Source: Rhexocercosporidium sp. MPI-PUGE-AT-0058
Lineage: Eukaryota; Ascomycota; Leotiomycetes; Helotiales
Length of the DNA: 64,000 bases
Assembly: GCA_020746875.1 (NCBI GenBank)
Contig: JAGTJL010000004.1
Location: forward strand, 1,984,001-2,048,000
Direction of reading: 5' to 3'
In this document: piece after piece, positions 1-9,508 of the stretch
Position numbering within the stretch: position 1 is the stretch's first letter
Layout: each line of letters opens with the position of its first letter
Program-made: the position numbers and the translations under genes
Notes under the pieces: generated by a model
Databases searched by the model: none
Seen by the model: the letters and a program-made list of their open reading frames with translations, nothing else
What the model was told of the DNA's origin: nothing

Positions 1-188
1 TGGTCACGACGGTTTTGTAGATCCTGTTGCGGATTTCTGGAGGGAGGGAGAGAAGGCGGCTTGGTTTGGTGGGCTTGGCTTTCTTTTTGGTGTCGGTTTC
101 TGTGGAGTGTTAGATCTCTTTGAACTGATTGTCTTGTTTCTGGGTTTGTCTTACTGGGTGCCTTGGGTGGAGATTTTCGTTTGACCAT
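1..188 (-). CDS. 2EXR/F-box-like domain protein, N-terminal part (runs off left edge)
   Basis: Two exons are visible: 188..155 and 99..1, with a 55-nt intron (GTAAGA donor, CTAAC branch, CAG acceptor). Joined, they start MVKRKSPPKAPK, continue with a lysine-rich stretch, then SRLLSLPPEIRNRIYKTVVT at the window edge. LPPEIRNRIY is the signature opening of fungal 2EXR/F-box-like proteins, a large poorly characterised family thought to mediate protein-protein contacts. A stop codon lies in frame inside the intron, so splicing is required; the phase (one base carried over) is exact. The rest of the gene lies outside the window, so total length and integrity are unknown. Function beyond the family name is not inferred. 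Confidence 0.7.
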   Translation of the reverse strand, partial: MVKRKSPPKAPSKTNPETRQSVQRDLTLHRNRHQKESQAHQTKPPSLPPSRNPQQDLQNRRD

Positions 189-753
189 GATTCTTGATCA
201 AAGGGTGGCTAGTTTGGGTTTGGCTCAATACGGGGAAAGCTAGACAGATTTTGATGGATTTTGTCTGATTCTATGGCGGTAAGTCAATAGACGTCTGTGC
301 TTTTGCTAAGAAGATGGCTACTGTTGCTACTGTTGGCCTCGGACGGCGTGTGTCGTTGGTGAGGAAAGATTGTTAGAAAAGCGAGGCGTGTTTCTTGGCG
401 TACTGTGCCGCAAGACGTGACTCTTAAACATTGATGTCATTTGACTTCCAGGATACTCCCCTAAAGTTGAGATGATTTAGAATGTTTGTGACTTTGCATG
501 ATCCATCTTCGATGATGGTGACGTTCATGATCATTACCTGTTACGTGTCTGTTTATTAAAATGAGCTTTTGGAATTTCCATATCAATAGTTTGATCTCTG
601 GATGTAATTGATGAGCTGCTTCAAGAGCAAATTACAAGAACGATAACCCGGTTGACAAAGAAAATCTAGCTCACGCTAAGTGAAGTCAACAAGCCAAGCT
701 TATACATACACCCCTCCAAAACAACACACCCATCAACAGGCACCCCCCAAGTC
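189..753. other. intergenic, no gene recognised
   Basis: Upstream region of the leftward 2EXR gene and 3' flank of the 133-aa gene. T-rich and G-rich stretches without a convincing coding frame or RNA gene. Confidence 0.5.
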
Positions 754-1155
754 TCAAAGTCCACCAGGAAAATTCCTCGCAACAGCCTTAACCAGCCCCC
801 CAGGCCCCTCGCAAAACATAACCTTAACTTCATTCCCTTCCACTCTTCCATTCCTATTCTTAATCAACTCTTTAAAAGCAACCTGCACCAGCTTCTCAAA
901 CAACTCCGTAAATTCCACGTGTCCCCTTATACACCAACCAAAGATGATCCCATCCCATTGTCTCTCCTTGATGACTTTTCGGAGACCAGAGACGGTGTTT
1001 GGGTCCGTGGGGTCGACTTGGTAGCCGATGTTTTCGAAGCGAGATGAGAGTTCGGGTGGTGCGAGGGACCATTGCTTTGAGAGGATTGAGGAGATAGGGT
1101 GGCCGGCGAGGTGGAGGCTGGCGCTTATTGTGAGGATTAATTTACGTGATGCCAT
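754..1155 (-). CDS. hypothetical protein, 133 aa
   Basis: Single-exon frame with an ATG at 1155 and a stop at 754-756. The product has alternating hydrophobic and charged segments. It opens MASRKLILTISASLHLAG and has a central WDGIIFGWCIRGH stretch followed by an amphipathic helix (about residues 80-100) and a VKVMFCEGPGG strand, which reads like a small alpha/beta fold. There is no signal peptide or transmembrane segment. I do not recognise the family. The smooth composition, ATG start and isolated position support a real gene over a chance frame, but no function is assigned. An overlapping frame on the same strand (666-851) looks like a shadow. Confidence 0.55.
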   Translation of the reverse strand: MASRKLILTISASLHLAGHPISSILSKQWSLAPPELSSRFENIGYQVDPTDPNTVSGLRKVIKERQWDGIIFGWCIRGHVEFTELFEKLVQVAFKELIKNRNGRVEGNEVKVMFCEGPGGLVKAVARNFPGGL

Positions 1156-1847
1156 GGTGAGGGTTCGTTAGGTTTGTGTAAGGGCTTTTGTCAGGGTACT
1201 TATTGCTGCGTTTTCTTTGGTGCGTAAGGGGACAATAGCTGGCGACCCCGATGGCAGAAATATTAAACTATCTACTTACTCTTATATGATTTGCAATCCA
1301 GTTTAAATTACAAGTCGGTGCTTACAGTGTTACAGACACAATGGGCTCGACGGGGACTTGTTGATTTAAAATCTTCCCGTCCTCGACCCCCGAGGTCGGC
1401 AGCCGGACTCACCACAGCGTATTGGAGTCTTGACATAAGTGTTACCCCTAACCCATGCATGCTAAATATTGACGGGCTACTAGTATGTTCGCCAAGTGAA
1501 AAAATGCAACAGCTCCAAGGCAATGTTCGAGACCATATTAGAGGCATATGGGCACAGGAATCGGAAGTGGGCAACAACTTATGAGCGTTGATCAAGAAAT
1601 AATCTCCTTTTGCTGTCTGTAGTGGTCTATGTACCGCGCTCTATAACAAATGACAAAGTTCGGCACAGTACATACATTCATCTTCTGTTTGTACCTCAAA
1701 CGCCGTTCAAAAGGCCCAGGAATCTATCTCTACGATGCCTTTCTTCCCAAGTCTCCAACAAATGAAAGGCCACAAATCCAGACCCATGGGATGCATACCC
1801 CAAATTCAGATCAAAATTGTATACATCAACTTGTCCTCGCTCTCACC
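1156..1847. other. intergenic, no gene recognised
   Basis: Contains frames overlapping on both strands (1291-1595) with low-complexity composition and no family resemblance. A short GC-rich inverted sequence (CCTCGACCCCCGAGG) lies near 1380. Nothing else recognised. Confidence 0.5.
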
Positions 1848-2436
1848 TCAAACAAACATCTCGTACCCATCTTTGTTATTCATGTGACCCCTCTCTGCAG
1901 CCTTAGAAGCGCGAAACATCCTAACAGAAACCACAGCAGCAAAGCCTGTAAGAGCACTACAAATCCCACCTGTCAGCAAACATCCACCCAAACCACACCA
2001 CCTCAGAGAAACTCACCAAACCACTCCACCAAGCACACAAGTAACCCAGCTAAGCGTACAATGAACACCCACACAAGACTGCAAATTGGCCTGCACACCC
2101 ATGAAAACCACAGCAGCCCAGAACACGATCTCGAGACAGTTGAGGATCATGTTGGCTTTGAGACTGAACCATTTGTTGTATTTCTTGGAGAGGATTTGGT
2201 AGGCTATTATGATGAAGGACTTGGCTGCCTGAGAGATCTGTTAGCTGTAGGGATATGGATGGAGAGAGGGAGGCAGTGAGAGAGGGGGTGGTTGGACATA
2301 CGACTCCGAGGACCATTGTGCCTGCTCGTCCTGCCGGGGCGTTTGCAATGACGAATCTGTTGATGATAGTGACGCTGAGGACGGCTAGTACCAATAGGAT
2401 TTGGACAATGTGGATTGAGGCCATGAGGGAAGGCAT
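1848..2436 (-). CDS. four-TM membrane protein, MARVEL-like, 151 aa
   Basis: Three exons: 2436..2302, 2228..2017 and 1956..1848, with introns of 73 and 60 nt. In the second intron the first AG would give an immediate stop, so the downstream AG must be used. The protein starts MPSLMASIHIVQ and has four hydrophobic segments: about residues 8-28, 42-58, 70-90 and 108-132. The order (short N-terminus, TM1, AGRAGTMVLG turn, amphipathic KKYNKWFSLKAN link, TM2-4, short polar tail RASKAAERGH) is that of fungal MARVEL-domain membrane proteins, which sit in membrane microdomains or vesicle membranes. Cysteines cluster near TM3 and TM4. The specific role is unknown. Confidence 0.75.
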
Positions 2437-3605
2437 TTTGAAGTGAAGCGGGAGGTGGAATTTGAAAAACAAGTAGAAAACGTAGCTTGATAGTCTCAAG
2501 GAACGAACTAATTGCCAAAGTGAAGGACGAGAAGAATGAGAACTTGAGAAAAGCAACGTGAAATAAGACTCGATGAATAGCTTGATACATCCTCGTTCCC
2601 CTGGGAGTTCAAGATGTATTTAACAACCCCCTTCCCGAATCAGAATGCCGCCAAGAGAGTTTACGACATGGAAACCCATTGTTGCTAGGTAACCGAGTTT
2701 GGAAATCCCCAAGCTGGCGCAACAATACTGGGTTCCATGAACATCAACATGCAATTCTTACATGCGAGAAAGTACGGTCGTACTCGTACAAGCAATTCAT
2801 AGCCTCCCTCGAGAGTCATGGCCCTCTAGTGATCTGAAGTAGCTCGTAAACAAAGTTCGGTCTCGCTCACCTCGTAAATCTCGCATACAAGCCCCTATTC
2901 GAACTAGGCGAGGGCTTATGAATCCTCTTGGAATGTTGTATGATGAGGTTTATTTGGGACTGAGGATCTTCCGATGATCTCTGAGCGAGAGAGCGAGCTT
3001 GTCTGTTTGAATGGCTTTCATGACCCATTTTTAAATGGATTGCCAAACTGCCAAGGTGTAGAAGCTGTTTGTCCAAGCTGTTAAATATGATAGCGGGGAT
3101 CTTGCTCTTCGCTCCAGATCTCTTGTCTAGGCATACTCGTGCAGCAAACAGAGCTGCTTCGAGGTAAGTTATGCCCCTCAATGGATCGAATTCTGATGTC
3201 TGTTGACACTCTTATCCTTCCAAGCTTCAATTGTCTATGCACACCGATTATTAGCGCCATCCTATCTTTCGCTGACACTCAACATGCATCTCATCTTTTG
3301 TTGCATTTCGCAAAAATGCGAGCCCTGAAGACAAGGCACAGCAGCGGAATTCCCGCGCAACCCTGCAGCTGTTGAGGTCCAAGCCCGAAATTTTCCTTTG
3401 GTGTTGTGGGGGGCGGTTGGGGTGTTTTGAAGCCTGGACGTGCTGAGGCAACCTTAAAATGACGTCTCGACCGCTCGAACTGTACTGTACAGTAAGCGAA
3501 AATTATATGTCCAACAGTGTCGAAGACCGACCGCGTTCGTCAGCTTCAACCCGCGACGAAAACACCAACCACATACCACCAGCCTCGAAATCCCAAGTTG
3601 ACAAC
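2437..3605. other. divergent promoter region, no gene recognised
   Basis: Lies between the leftward MARVEL-like gene and the rightward PTH2 gene. Several short frames on both strands (2867-3181, 3139-3375) have no family resemblance. A short GAAAGTACGGTCGTACTCGTAC sequence near 2770 is partly self-complementary and resembles the CTACGAAAGTAC motif found at 8.1-8.85 kb. Confidence 0.45.
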
Positions 3606-4413
3606 ATGGCAGACCGTCCGCCTCCCACCCCACTAGCCATGATTATAGGCACCGCGCTCATCGCAGGAATCAGCGGGTACCTGTTCGGGATCGGGTCCGG
3701 GCTCGGATTATTCCCCAACCCCTTTGTCGCGAAAGAGGCGCGAAAGAGGGGGGTGGCGAATTATGATGACGAGGAGGAGAGCGAGGAGGAGGATATCGAT
3801 GCGTCGGTGCTGGATCATGCGCCGAATTGGAGCAATGGGTTTGAGGCTGATAAGAGGGATGGGTTGAGGGTTACAGCTGCAGGGACGGGGAAGGAGGGGA
3901 AGAAGGAGGGTGTGAAGATGGAGAAGGGGATCAAGCAGGAAGTGGGGAGTGAGTGGGAGGATGTTCAGCAGACGCTGGAGGATACAGGGGAGGAGTGTAA
4001 GATGGTGTTGGTTGTACGCACGGATTTGGGTATGACGAAAGGTATATCTAAATTCTCCCTACTCTTCCATTATTAAGAACCAGTCCCTTGCTAACGGCAT
4101 GTCAGGTAAAATCGCAGCGCAATGCGGCCACGCGACTCTAGCATGCTACAAGCACTTCCTCAAGCACGACCCGAAATCGAAGATCCTACGCAGATGGGAG
4201 AGAGGCGGACAGATGAAGGTCGCCCTACAAGTTAAGAGTGAAGAAGATCTCGATACGTTGCAAGCTACGGCTATAAGTCTGGGTCTTGTTGCGGAGGTTA
4301 TTGCGGATGCGGGGAGGACGCAGATTGCGAGTGGGAGTCATACGGTTTTGGGCATTGGTCCGGGACCGGCGAGTGCTATTAATCAGGTTACGGGTACCTT
4401 GAAGCTGCTGTGA
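3606..4413 (+). CDS. PTH2: peptidyl-tRNA hydrolase 2
   Basis: Two exons, 3606..4041 and 4106..4413, with a 64-nt intron (CTAAC branch), giving 247 aa. Residues 10-32 form one transmembrane helix (LAMIIGTALIAGISGYLFG), followed by an acidic/lysine-rich linker. The PTH2 catalytic domain fills residues 131-247, beginning KMVLVVRTDLGMTKGKIAAQ and ending GIGPGPASAINQVTGTLKLL. PTH2 hydrolyses the ester bond of peptidyl-tRNA released from stalled ribosomes; eukaryotic members are anchored to the mitochondrial outer membrane by such an N-terminal helix. The frame stays open 49 codons upstream to an ATG at 3459, but the MADRPPPTPL start matches the usual family layout. The GKIAAQCGHA helix motif is intact, so the enzyme should be active. 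Confidence 0.95.
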
Positions 4414-4994
4414 GAATGGAAGTGCTGTTGAGCATTGACTCGCGTTGTATTGCATCATTGGCGTTGGAGATTGGGCTGGGAATTGATGGTCATGTGGAAA
4501 ATTTGCATTCTAGCGGCGCCTGGATTCGAGAAAAAATATATATCAATGGCGTGTTCTTCGTCCACAAAAGCGGAAGTACTCCTCTTTCAATAGGTTTGGT
4601 AATCTTAGGTCCCAACTTTCTGTATTGAGTCTCGGCCTCTCTGCCTCTCAGCTGCTTTTCGTTCATAGTATGTATTCTTGTCTTCTAAGCTGCATTAGTC
4701 TTGCTACTCTCTATTTCTGCTTATTTTCGCTACTAGCTGCTATTCTTGTTTTCCTTTCTAGCACACAAAGTCGGGTGTACTGCTGCTCTGCTATGCCGGG
4801 AACCTGTCATTATGAAAAGTCCACCGCGAGGGTCAAGTGGGTCATCGATGAACATAATGCATCAAGTGCTAGACTTTATTTCTACAACCAAATCTTCCCT
4901 GGCCAGAATACTAGTGCACAACAATACAAGCGAGAAATTTCGCTACTTTATATCAAAACATGCAAATCATGCATCCTCTACATATCTTGCCTTC
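4414..4994. other. convergent intergenic region
   Basis: 3' flanks of PTH2 (+) and the Clr5-TPR gene (-). T-rich; short + frames (4625-5042) are not supported. Confidence 0.5.
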
Positions 4995-5165
4995 TCAGCC
5001 GTCCAATTCTTCCCTAGCATGGCCATCAGAACCTCTTTTTAGCAAGTCAATCTCCTCATCCTCGCATTCATCCTGCCTCTCGTCTTCATTCTCATTCTCA
5101 ATCTCAATACCGGTCATCTCCTCGTCTTCTTCCCCCTCATCGTCTCCTTCGAAGTCAAGATCTTC
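4995..5165 (-). other. in-frame acidic tail beyond the TGA of the Clr5-TPR gene
   Basis: Directly after the TGA stop (5168-5166) the same reading frame stays open for 56 codons to a TGA at 4997-4995. The frame encodes a strongly acidic stretch beginning EDLDFEGDDEGEEDEEMTG and ending in LKRGSDGHAREELDG. The biased D/E coding strongly suggests former or conditional coding sequence: either a recent nonsense change (for example TGG or CGA to TGA) or stop-codon readthrough. There is no splice donor/acceptor pair that bypasses the stop. Confidence 0.6.
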
Positions 5166-7883
5166 TCATCTCCAGATTTCCAACCAACTGATACAGTTTT
5201 TCGTGTCTACGTGTTCAGCACCGTGGACTTTCGTATACAACTCCACACACCTTGTCATCATCTCGATAGCCTCCTCGTCTCGACTTTGCTCTTTCCACCA
5301 ACGTGCGAGATAGTGCATACTAGTAATCGTGTCGGTATGCTCAGCCCCGAGGACTCTTGTCTCCAGCTCTAGACACTTCGTCATCATTTCCACAGCTTCC
5401 ACGTCTCGACCTTGCTCTTTCCACCAAATCGCAAGGCAGTACATGCTTAGAGTCGTGCCTTTATGTTCAGCACCTTGTACATTCGTGTACAGCTCCATGC
5501 ACTTCATCATCATCTCAACAACCTCCTCGTCTCGACCTTGATCCTTCCACCAAATCGCAAGGCATTGCATACTGATAATCGTGTCTCTATGCTCAGTGCC
5601 ATGTACTTTCGTATACAGCTCTACACACCTCGTCATCATCTCAACAGCTTCCTCCTCTCGGCCTTGGTCCTTCCACAAACGTGCGAGGTGGTGCATGCTA
5701 TCGATCGTGTTCGGATGCTTAGTACCTAATAAATCTGTCCGTAAATCCACACAATTTTCCATTAGCTCGACAGCTTCGACATCCCGCTCTAGATTCTTCC
5801 ACATATACGCAAGATTCTGCATACTAGTAATCGTCTGCGGATGTTCGTGGCCTAGCAATTTCCTCTCCGCCTTCAAAACTTCCTCTGCCAGCTCTGCTGC
5901 CTCGCTAAAACGGCCCAGCGAGCTGTATGTTGAAGCTAGATTGCCTTTGCTGATTAATGTTTGCGGATGTTCCTCACCCTGCACCTTCCTGCCCAGTTGC
6001 AAAACTTCCACTTCCAGCTTCCCCGCATCGTCCCAGCGACCTTGAACCCTGTATGCTAAAGCCAGAAAACTCATGCTAATAAGCGTTTCTGGATGTTCCT
6101 CACCCAGCACTCTCGTGCTGATCTCTAATGTTTGCCCTTCCAACGCTTCCGCTTCTTTCCAGCGGCCTTGGCGTCCGAACGTGCTTGCCAAATTGTGCAT
6201 GCTTACTAGCGTGTCGGGATGTTCCTCGCCCCGCGCCTTCCTATCAGATTCAAGCACTTGCAGTTGCAACTTCTCCGCCTCGCCCCAATGGCCCTGATCC
6301 AGGTATGCGAGCGCTAGATTGCTGATAGAAGCTAGCGTATCTGGATGATCGGCGCCATAGATCCGGGTCTGGATTTCAATCACTTCCTTCCCCCGCTGTT
6401 CGGCCTGCGTGTATTTCCCCAACTTGTAAAGTGTCCATGCCAGGTCGTGCTTGCTACTCAACGTGTCTTCATTTTCAGCTCCCAGAAGGAGCTCTTGAGA
6501 ATGGATGACACGTCGATAGATTTTCATGGCATTCTGATGGAACCCCTGTAAGTCTAATGTTCTTGCAAGGCGGCCTAGCGCACGGAGTTTGTCGGTATTC
6601 TGGTCGTCTTCGTCAGAGTATGTACTCAGCACCTCTCGAATGATGGCCTCGGCAGAACCGAACCGTCCCTGATCTTCAAGCACGTCGGCAAGTCTCAAGG
6701 CAGCACTGATGGTTTCTTGATGCTGCTCTCCTCGAAGCATCTTCGCCGTCGATAACTCGCCCTCCAAGTCGTCTTCGTCGTCTTGTCTGTATCGTCGCCG
6801 AGCAGGGGCTATCGCAACCTGTAGGTAATTTTCACGCTGTTCGGATCCGAATATATTGGGACTCTTGCCCTCAAACTTTCTAGCCCCGGAGAGTGACCGC
6901 AGGAAACTCGAAAGCGACTCTGCTGCATACGGACTCGAAGTGTCTCGGGGCGCACATGTGTTGATGACGCTGGGTGTTTTCCACTCCTTGAATGAAGCAG
7001 GTGGGCTTCGGCCTTCGCATGTATAGTTGGTCATTATAATGTCGTTCTCCTGCGATTGTATGTTTGGTGCGGTGAGCTCAGAGGTTGATCTAGCGAGGAC
7101 TACTGCAGTGCTTGGTGTTTCTGGGTTGTGGAAAGCAGCTACAATATTTGCGTCTGGGCTTAGAGTGGCATGACGATCAGAGTTAGGCCTGTAGGCATTT
7201 GGTGTAGCTAGGACCTCCGGCGTGTCAGACTCAACTTTATGCGGTGAGTAAATGGTGATGTGTGGAGGGATCTCTGTGACATTTCCTTGTCAGCCGAACT
7301 GTTGATACGATGGATTCGGGTCAATCATACCTGAAATCATTACATCGACGTTCATCATCTCCGGATGGTCGTTGAGATATCGACTGACCTTTGCCTGTGT
7401 AACGAGGTGTTTGCGAATTCGGACCCTCGAAGCCTTGCCAGCTTTGGCTCGTTTGTTTGTCGTCCCAACGATGACATTCCAGTCTCCCTTCTTGATGTGC
7501 TTGTTGTTGATGGACCATTTCTCCAGTCGACGTTTGTATTGTTGTTCTCTGAGGTTGGTAAGCAGTTATCTCACAGTAATCATTGGGAATTGAAGTGCAG
7601 GAAATGCTCACGATGCTTCCATTCCGTGTTCATTTCTCATCAACGCTCTTAGCTCGGTTAGAGTCATCTTCTTGTAGTGTTCCGTGATTTCTTCTCTGTG
7701 TAATTCCCAATCTTTGGTAGTGAACTTCCGGGGGAGTCGAGGCCTGGGTAGCCGAGGTGGTATGGAATACGGCATCATTGATTGTGCTTGGACTAGTGGA
7801 TGTGACAAGGCTGAGGAGTCTCCAGGCGGCGCAACGTTTGACGCCTGGGAGTTTAAGAAGGACAGATCCGAAATGCTCTCCAT
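5166..7883 (-). CDS. Clr5-domain protein with kinesin-light-chain-type TPR array, 865 aa
   Basis: Three exons: 7883..7612, 7548..7331 and 7273..5166, with introns of 63 and 57 nt; phases fit exactly. Residues about 53-115 are a Clr5 domain, starting FTTKDWELHREEITEHYKKM and continuing across intron 1 into EQQYKRRLEKWSINN. A low-complexity linker follows. From about residue 348 to the end there are 12-13 repeats of 42 residues with the EHPDTL.S..NLA..Y..QG pattern typical of kinesin-light-chain-like TPRs. Clr5 is a fungal domain named from fission yeast silencing factors; TPR arrays bind partner proteins. In many fungi such arrays end STAND (NLR-like) proteins, but no NB-ARC/NACHT motif is present here. 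The last repeats are nearly identical, and the frame ends in a TGA followed by an acidic tail in the same frame. Confidence 0.85.
5190..5740 (-). repeat. 126-bp tandem coding repeats (TPR units)
   Basis: The 3' end of the Clr5-TPR gene holds about four consecutive units of 42 codons that are much more alike than the upstream units, for example repeated AIWWKDQGRDEE/AIWWKEQGRDVE and VEMMTRCVELYTKVHG/VEMMTKCLELETRVLG blocks. This suggests recent unit duplication inside the gene. Confidence 0.75.
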
Positions 7884-8120
7884 GTCTGAGTAGTGTCGTG
7901 GAAGATGATAATCACAGGCGGAAGATGGAAATTAGGATGACAGTAAGTGAGTGCTGAGAAAAGGACGAGGGGTTGTTGAATACTTGAAGGAGGAACGTCC
8001 AAGACACAGCCGTTACTGCTAGTCAGTCCGATCCTGTGGAACGGAACGAATGTTGGCAACGCCCACCCCATAGGGCTGCCAGCACAACATCCGTCATTGG
8101 ACAGAAGCCAGACGTTTCTC
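7884..8120. other. upstream region of the Clr5-TPR gene
   Basis: 5' flank between the Clr5 start codon and the repeat cluster that begins near 8121. The frames crossing it on both strands have no family resemblance. Confidence 0.4.
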
Positions 8121-8425
8121 GCGCTACGAAAGTACTGTCGTCCATGACTGGCTGCTTCAGCTGCATAGGACTCGGGCGATGCCAGGCCTCGTGCATACAA
8201 TCTAGCTTCCGCCAGATACACATGCAAACCAAGTCAAGGTTCAGGCCTGAGTACCGAGAATGGAGAGACAAAAGCACGCTACGAAAGTACGATATGCAGG
8301 TGCTCCAGTATCATCGCTCAGGATTGGGGTTGTTAAGCGAGACTGGCCGCAGCGACGCCACCCAACGTCACTTAGCCGGACTATGAAAGTACGATTCGAC
8401 GCTCCCCTTCTGGGCTCAAGAAAAC

Positions 8426-8544
8426 AGCCCCTGCTTCATTCTAGCAGGGACCATGACTTTGCGGTCCTCCACCATCCAGGTTAGGGAATCATAGCTTTAG
8501 AGCCCCTGCCTCATTCTAGCAGGACCATGACTTTGCGGTCCTCC
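8426..8544. repeat. two-copy direct repeat (about 45 bp) with hairpin potential
   Basis: Copies at 8426-8470 and 8501-8544 differ by one substitution and one missing base. Each can form two hairpins: CCCTGC...GCAGGG and GGACC...GGTCC. The copies are 30 bp apart. Confidence 0.75.
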
Positions 8545-8559
8545 GCCTTCTAGCTCAGG

Positions 8560-8579
8560 GGACCATGAATTCATGGTCC
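8560..8579. repeat. perfect 20-bp palindrome
   Basis: GGACCATGAATTCATGGTCC is identical to its reverse complement. Its GGACC/GGTCC arms match those of the adjacent direct repeats, and another GGTCC...GGACC inverted pair follows at about 8575-8596. Confidence 0.9.
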
Positions 8580-9006
8580 GTCTCCTTTCGGGGACCGCCC
8601 ACTTTGATTAAAGCTAGTAATGAAAATGATGCCTAGGTTCGTGTTTCACAAGTTGGGGATAGCCAAACACTGCACGACATTTGTGCACAGAATCCACTCG
8701 TACTTTCGTAGCTTTGGTTTATGCGGTGTGTACCACCCTTCGGATCGCAGCGGCGTCGAACCGTTGGTCGATAACCCAGGTACGTGGTTAGCAATTAACT
8801 TCACGATCAAGTCGTAGAATCCAAATTCGGAAAACTACGAAAGTACGATGGATGATGAGCCTTGTCTTCTCCCTCGCCATCGTACCCAACATATGAATAT
8901 ATAATTATTGCGTCCTCACAAGCCATGATAAGCTTACTCTATGGTCTGCACCAAGTCAACATCTCCTCTAGGTCGATGATTTATACCAACGTCCTTCAAT
9001 CTCAAG

Positions 9007-9508
9007 ATGGGTAAGTACCCCTCCCCCCTTCAGCCTTCCGACCAACCCATCTCCGAAGTATACCCGACTAACAATACCCAGCTTCCCAAACAACAGATAT
9101 CATCACCATCGTCCTAGCATTTGCCAGTTTCGGCGCCGCCATAGCAGGAAACTTCATCGCGTATCACAGCTTCAAGGCTCTATCTGGAAGTAAGTCCAAT
9201 TCCAAATCCAATCCCCTTCCTTGCACTTCCTCTCCACCATACCCAAGTCTCGGGGAAACCTCGGCTAACCTCTCCACCTAGATCTAGCCTCCAACTCAAT
9301 CCTTCCTCTGCACAACATACCACGACGACCATACCATCCATATACGACTGGTTATATCAACTACCTGCGCGATCCCTACCTGCGACCTGTTATTCAAGCT
9401 GCGTACCGTCCTCAGCATCGGGCTTTGGAAGTTGGAGTCAGCTCGGCGATGAATGGCAGACATATGGAGCTGGCGCTACAACGGCGAGATGGAAATCAGG
9501 GACGTTAA
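9007..9508 (+). CDS. small single-pass membrane protein, 112 aa
   Basis: Three exons: 9007..9010, 9082..9189 and 9282..9508, with introns of 71 and 92 nt (GTAAGT donors, CTAAC branches). The first coding exon is only ATG plus one base. The spliced frame is 339 nt and opens MASQTTDIITIVLAFASFGA, giving one hydrophobic helix at about residues 7-30. The remaining basic, Tyr/Pro/Arg-rich domain (NIPRRPYHPYTTGYINYLRD) ends LQRRDGNQGR. No long open frame reveals this gene; it is supported by three matching splice phases and good composition. The layout would suit a small mitochondrial or endomembrane protein, but this is inference. I do not recognise the family. Confidence 0.7.

Larger units (their letters stand above)
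8121..8850. repeat. cluster of five CTACGAAAGTAC motifs
   Basis: Copies of the core CTACGAAAGTAC, or single-base variants, occur near 8123-8136, 8279-8292, 8381-8395 (CTATGAAAGTACGA) and 8834-8848 on the + strand, and inverted near 8698-8711 (CGTACTTTCGTAG). The core itself contains partial dyad symmetry. No gene is recognised in this 730-bp stretch, which sits between the Clr5-TPR gene and a small membrane-protein gene. Confidence 0.65.

Noticed and set aside
1291..1595. Overlapping 95-97-codon frames on both strands
   Set aside because: Mirror frames in composition-neutral DNA with no start context, no family resemblance and no continuation by splicing.
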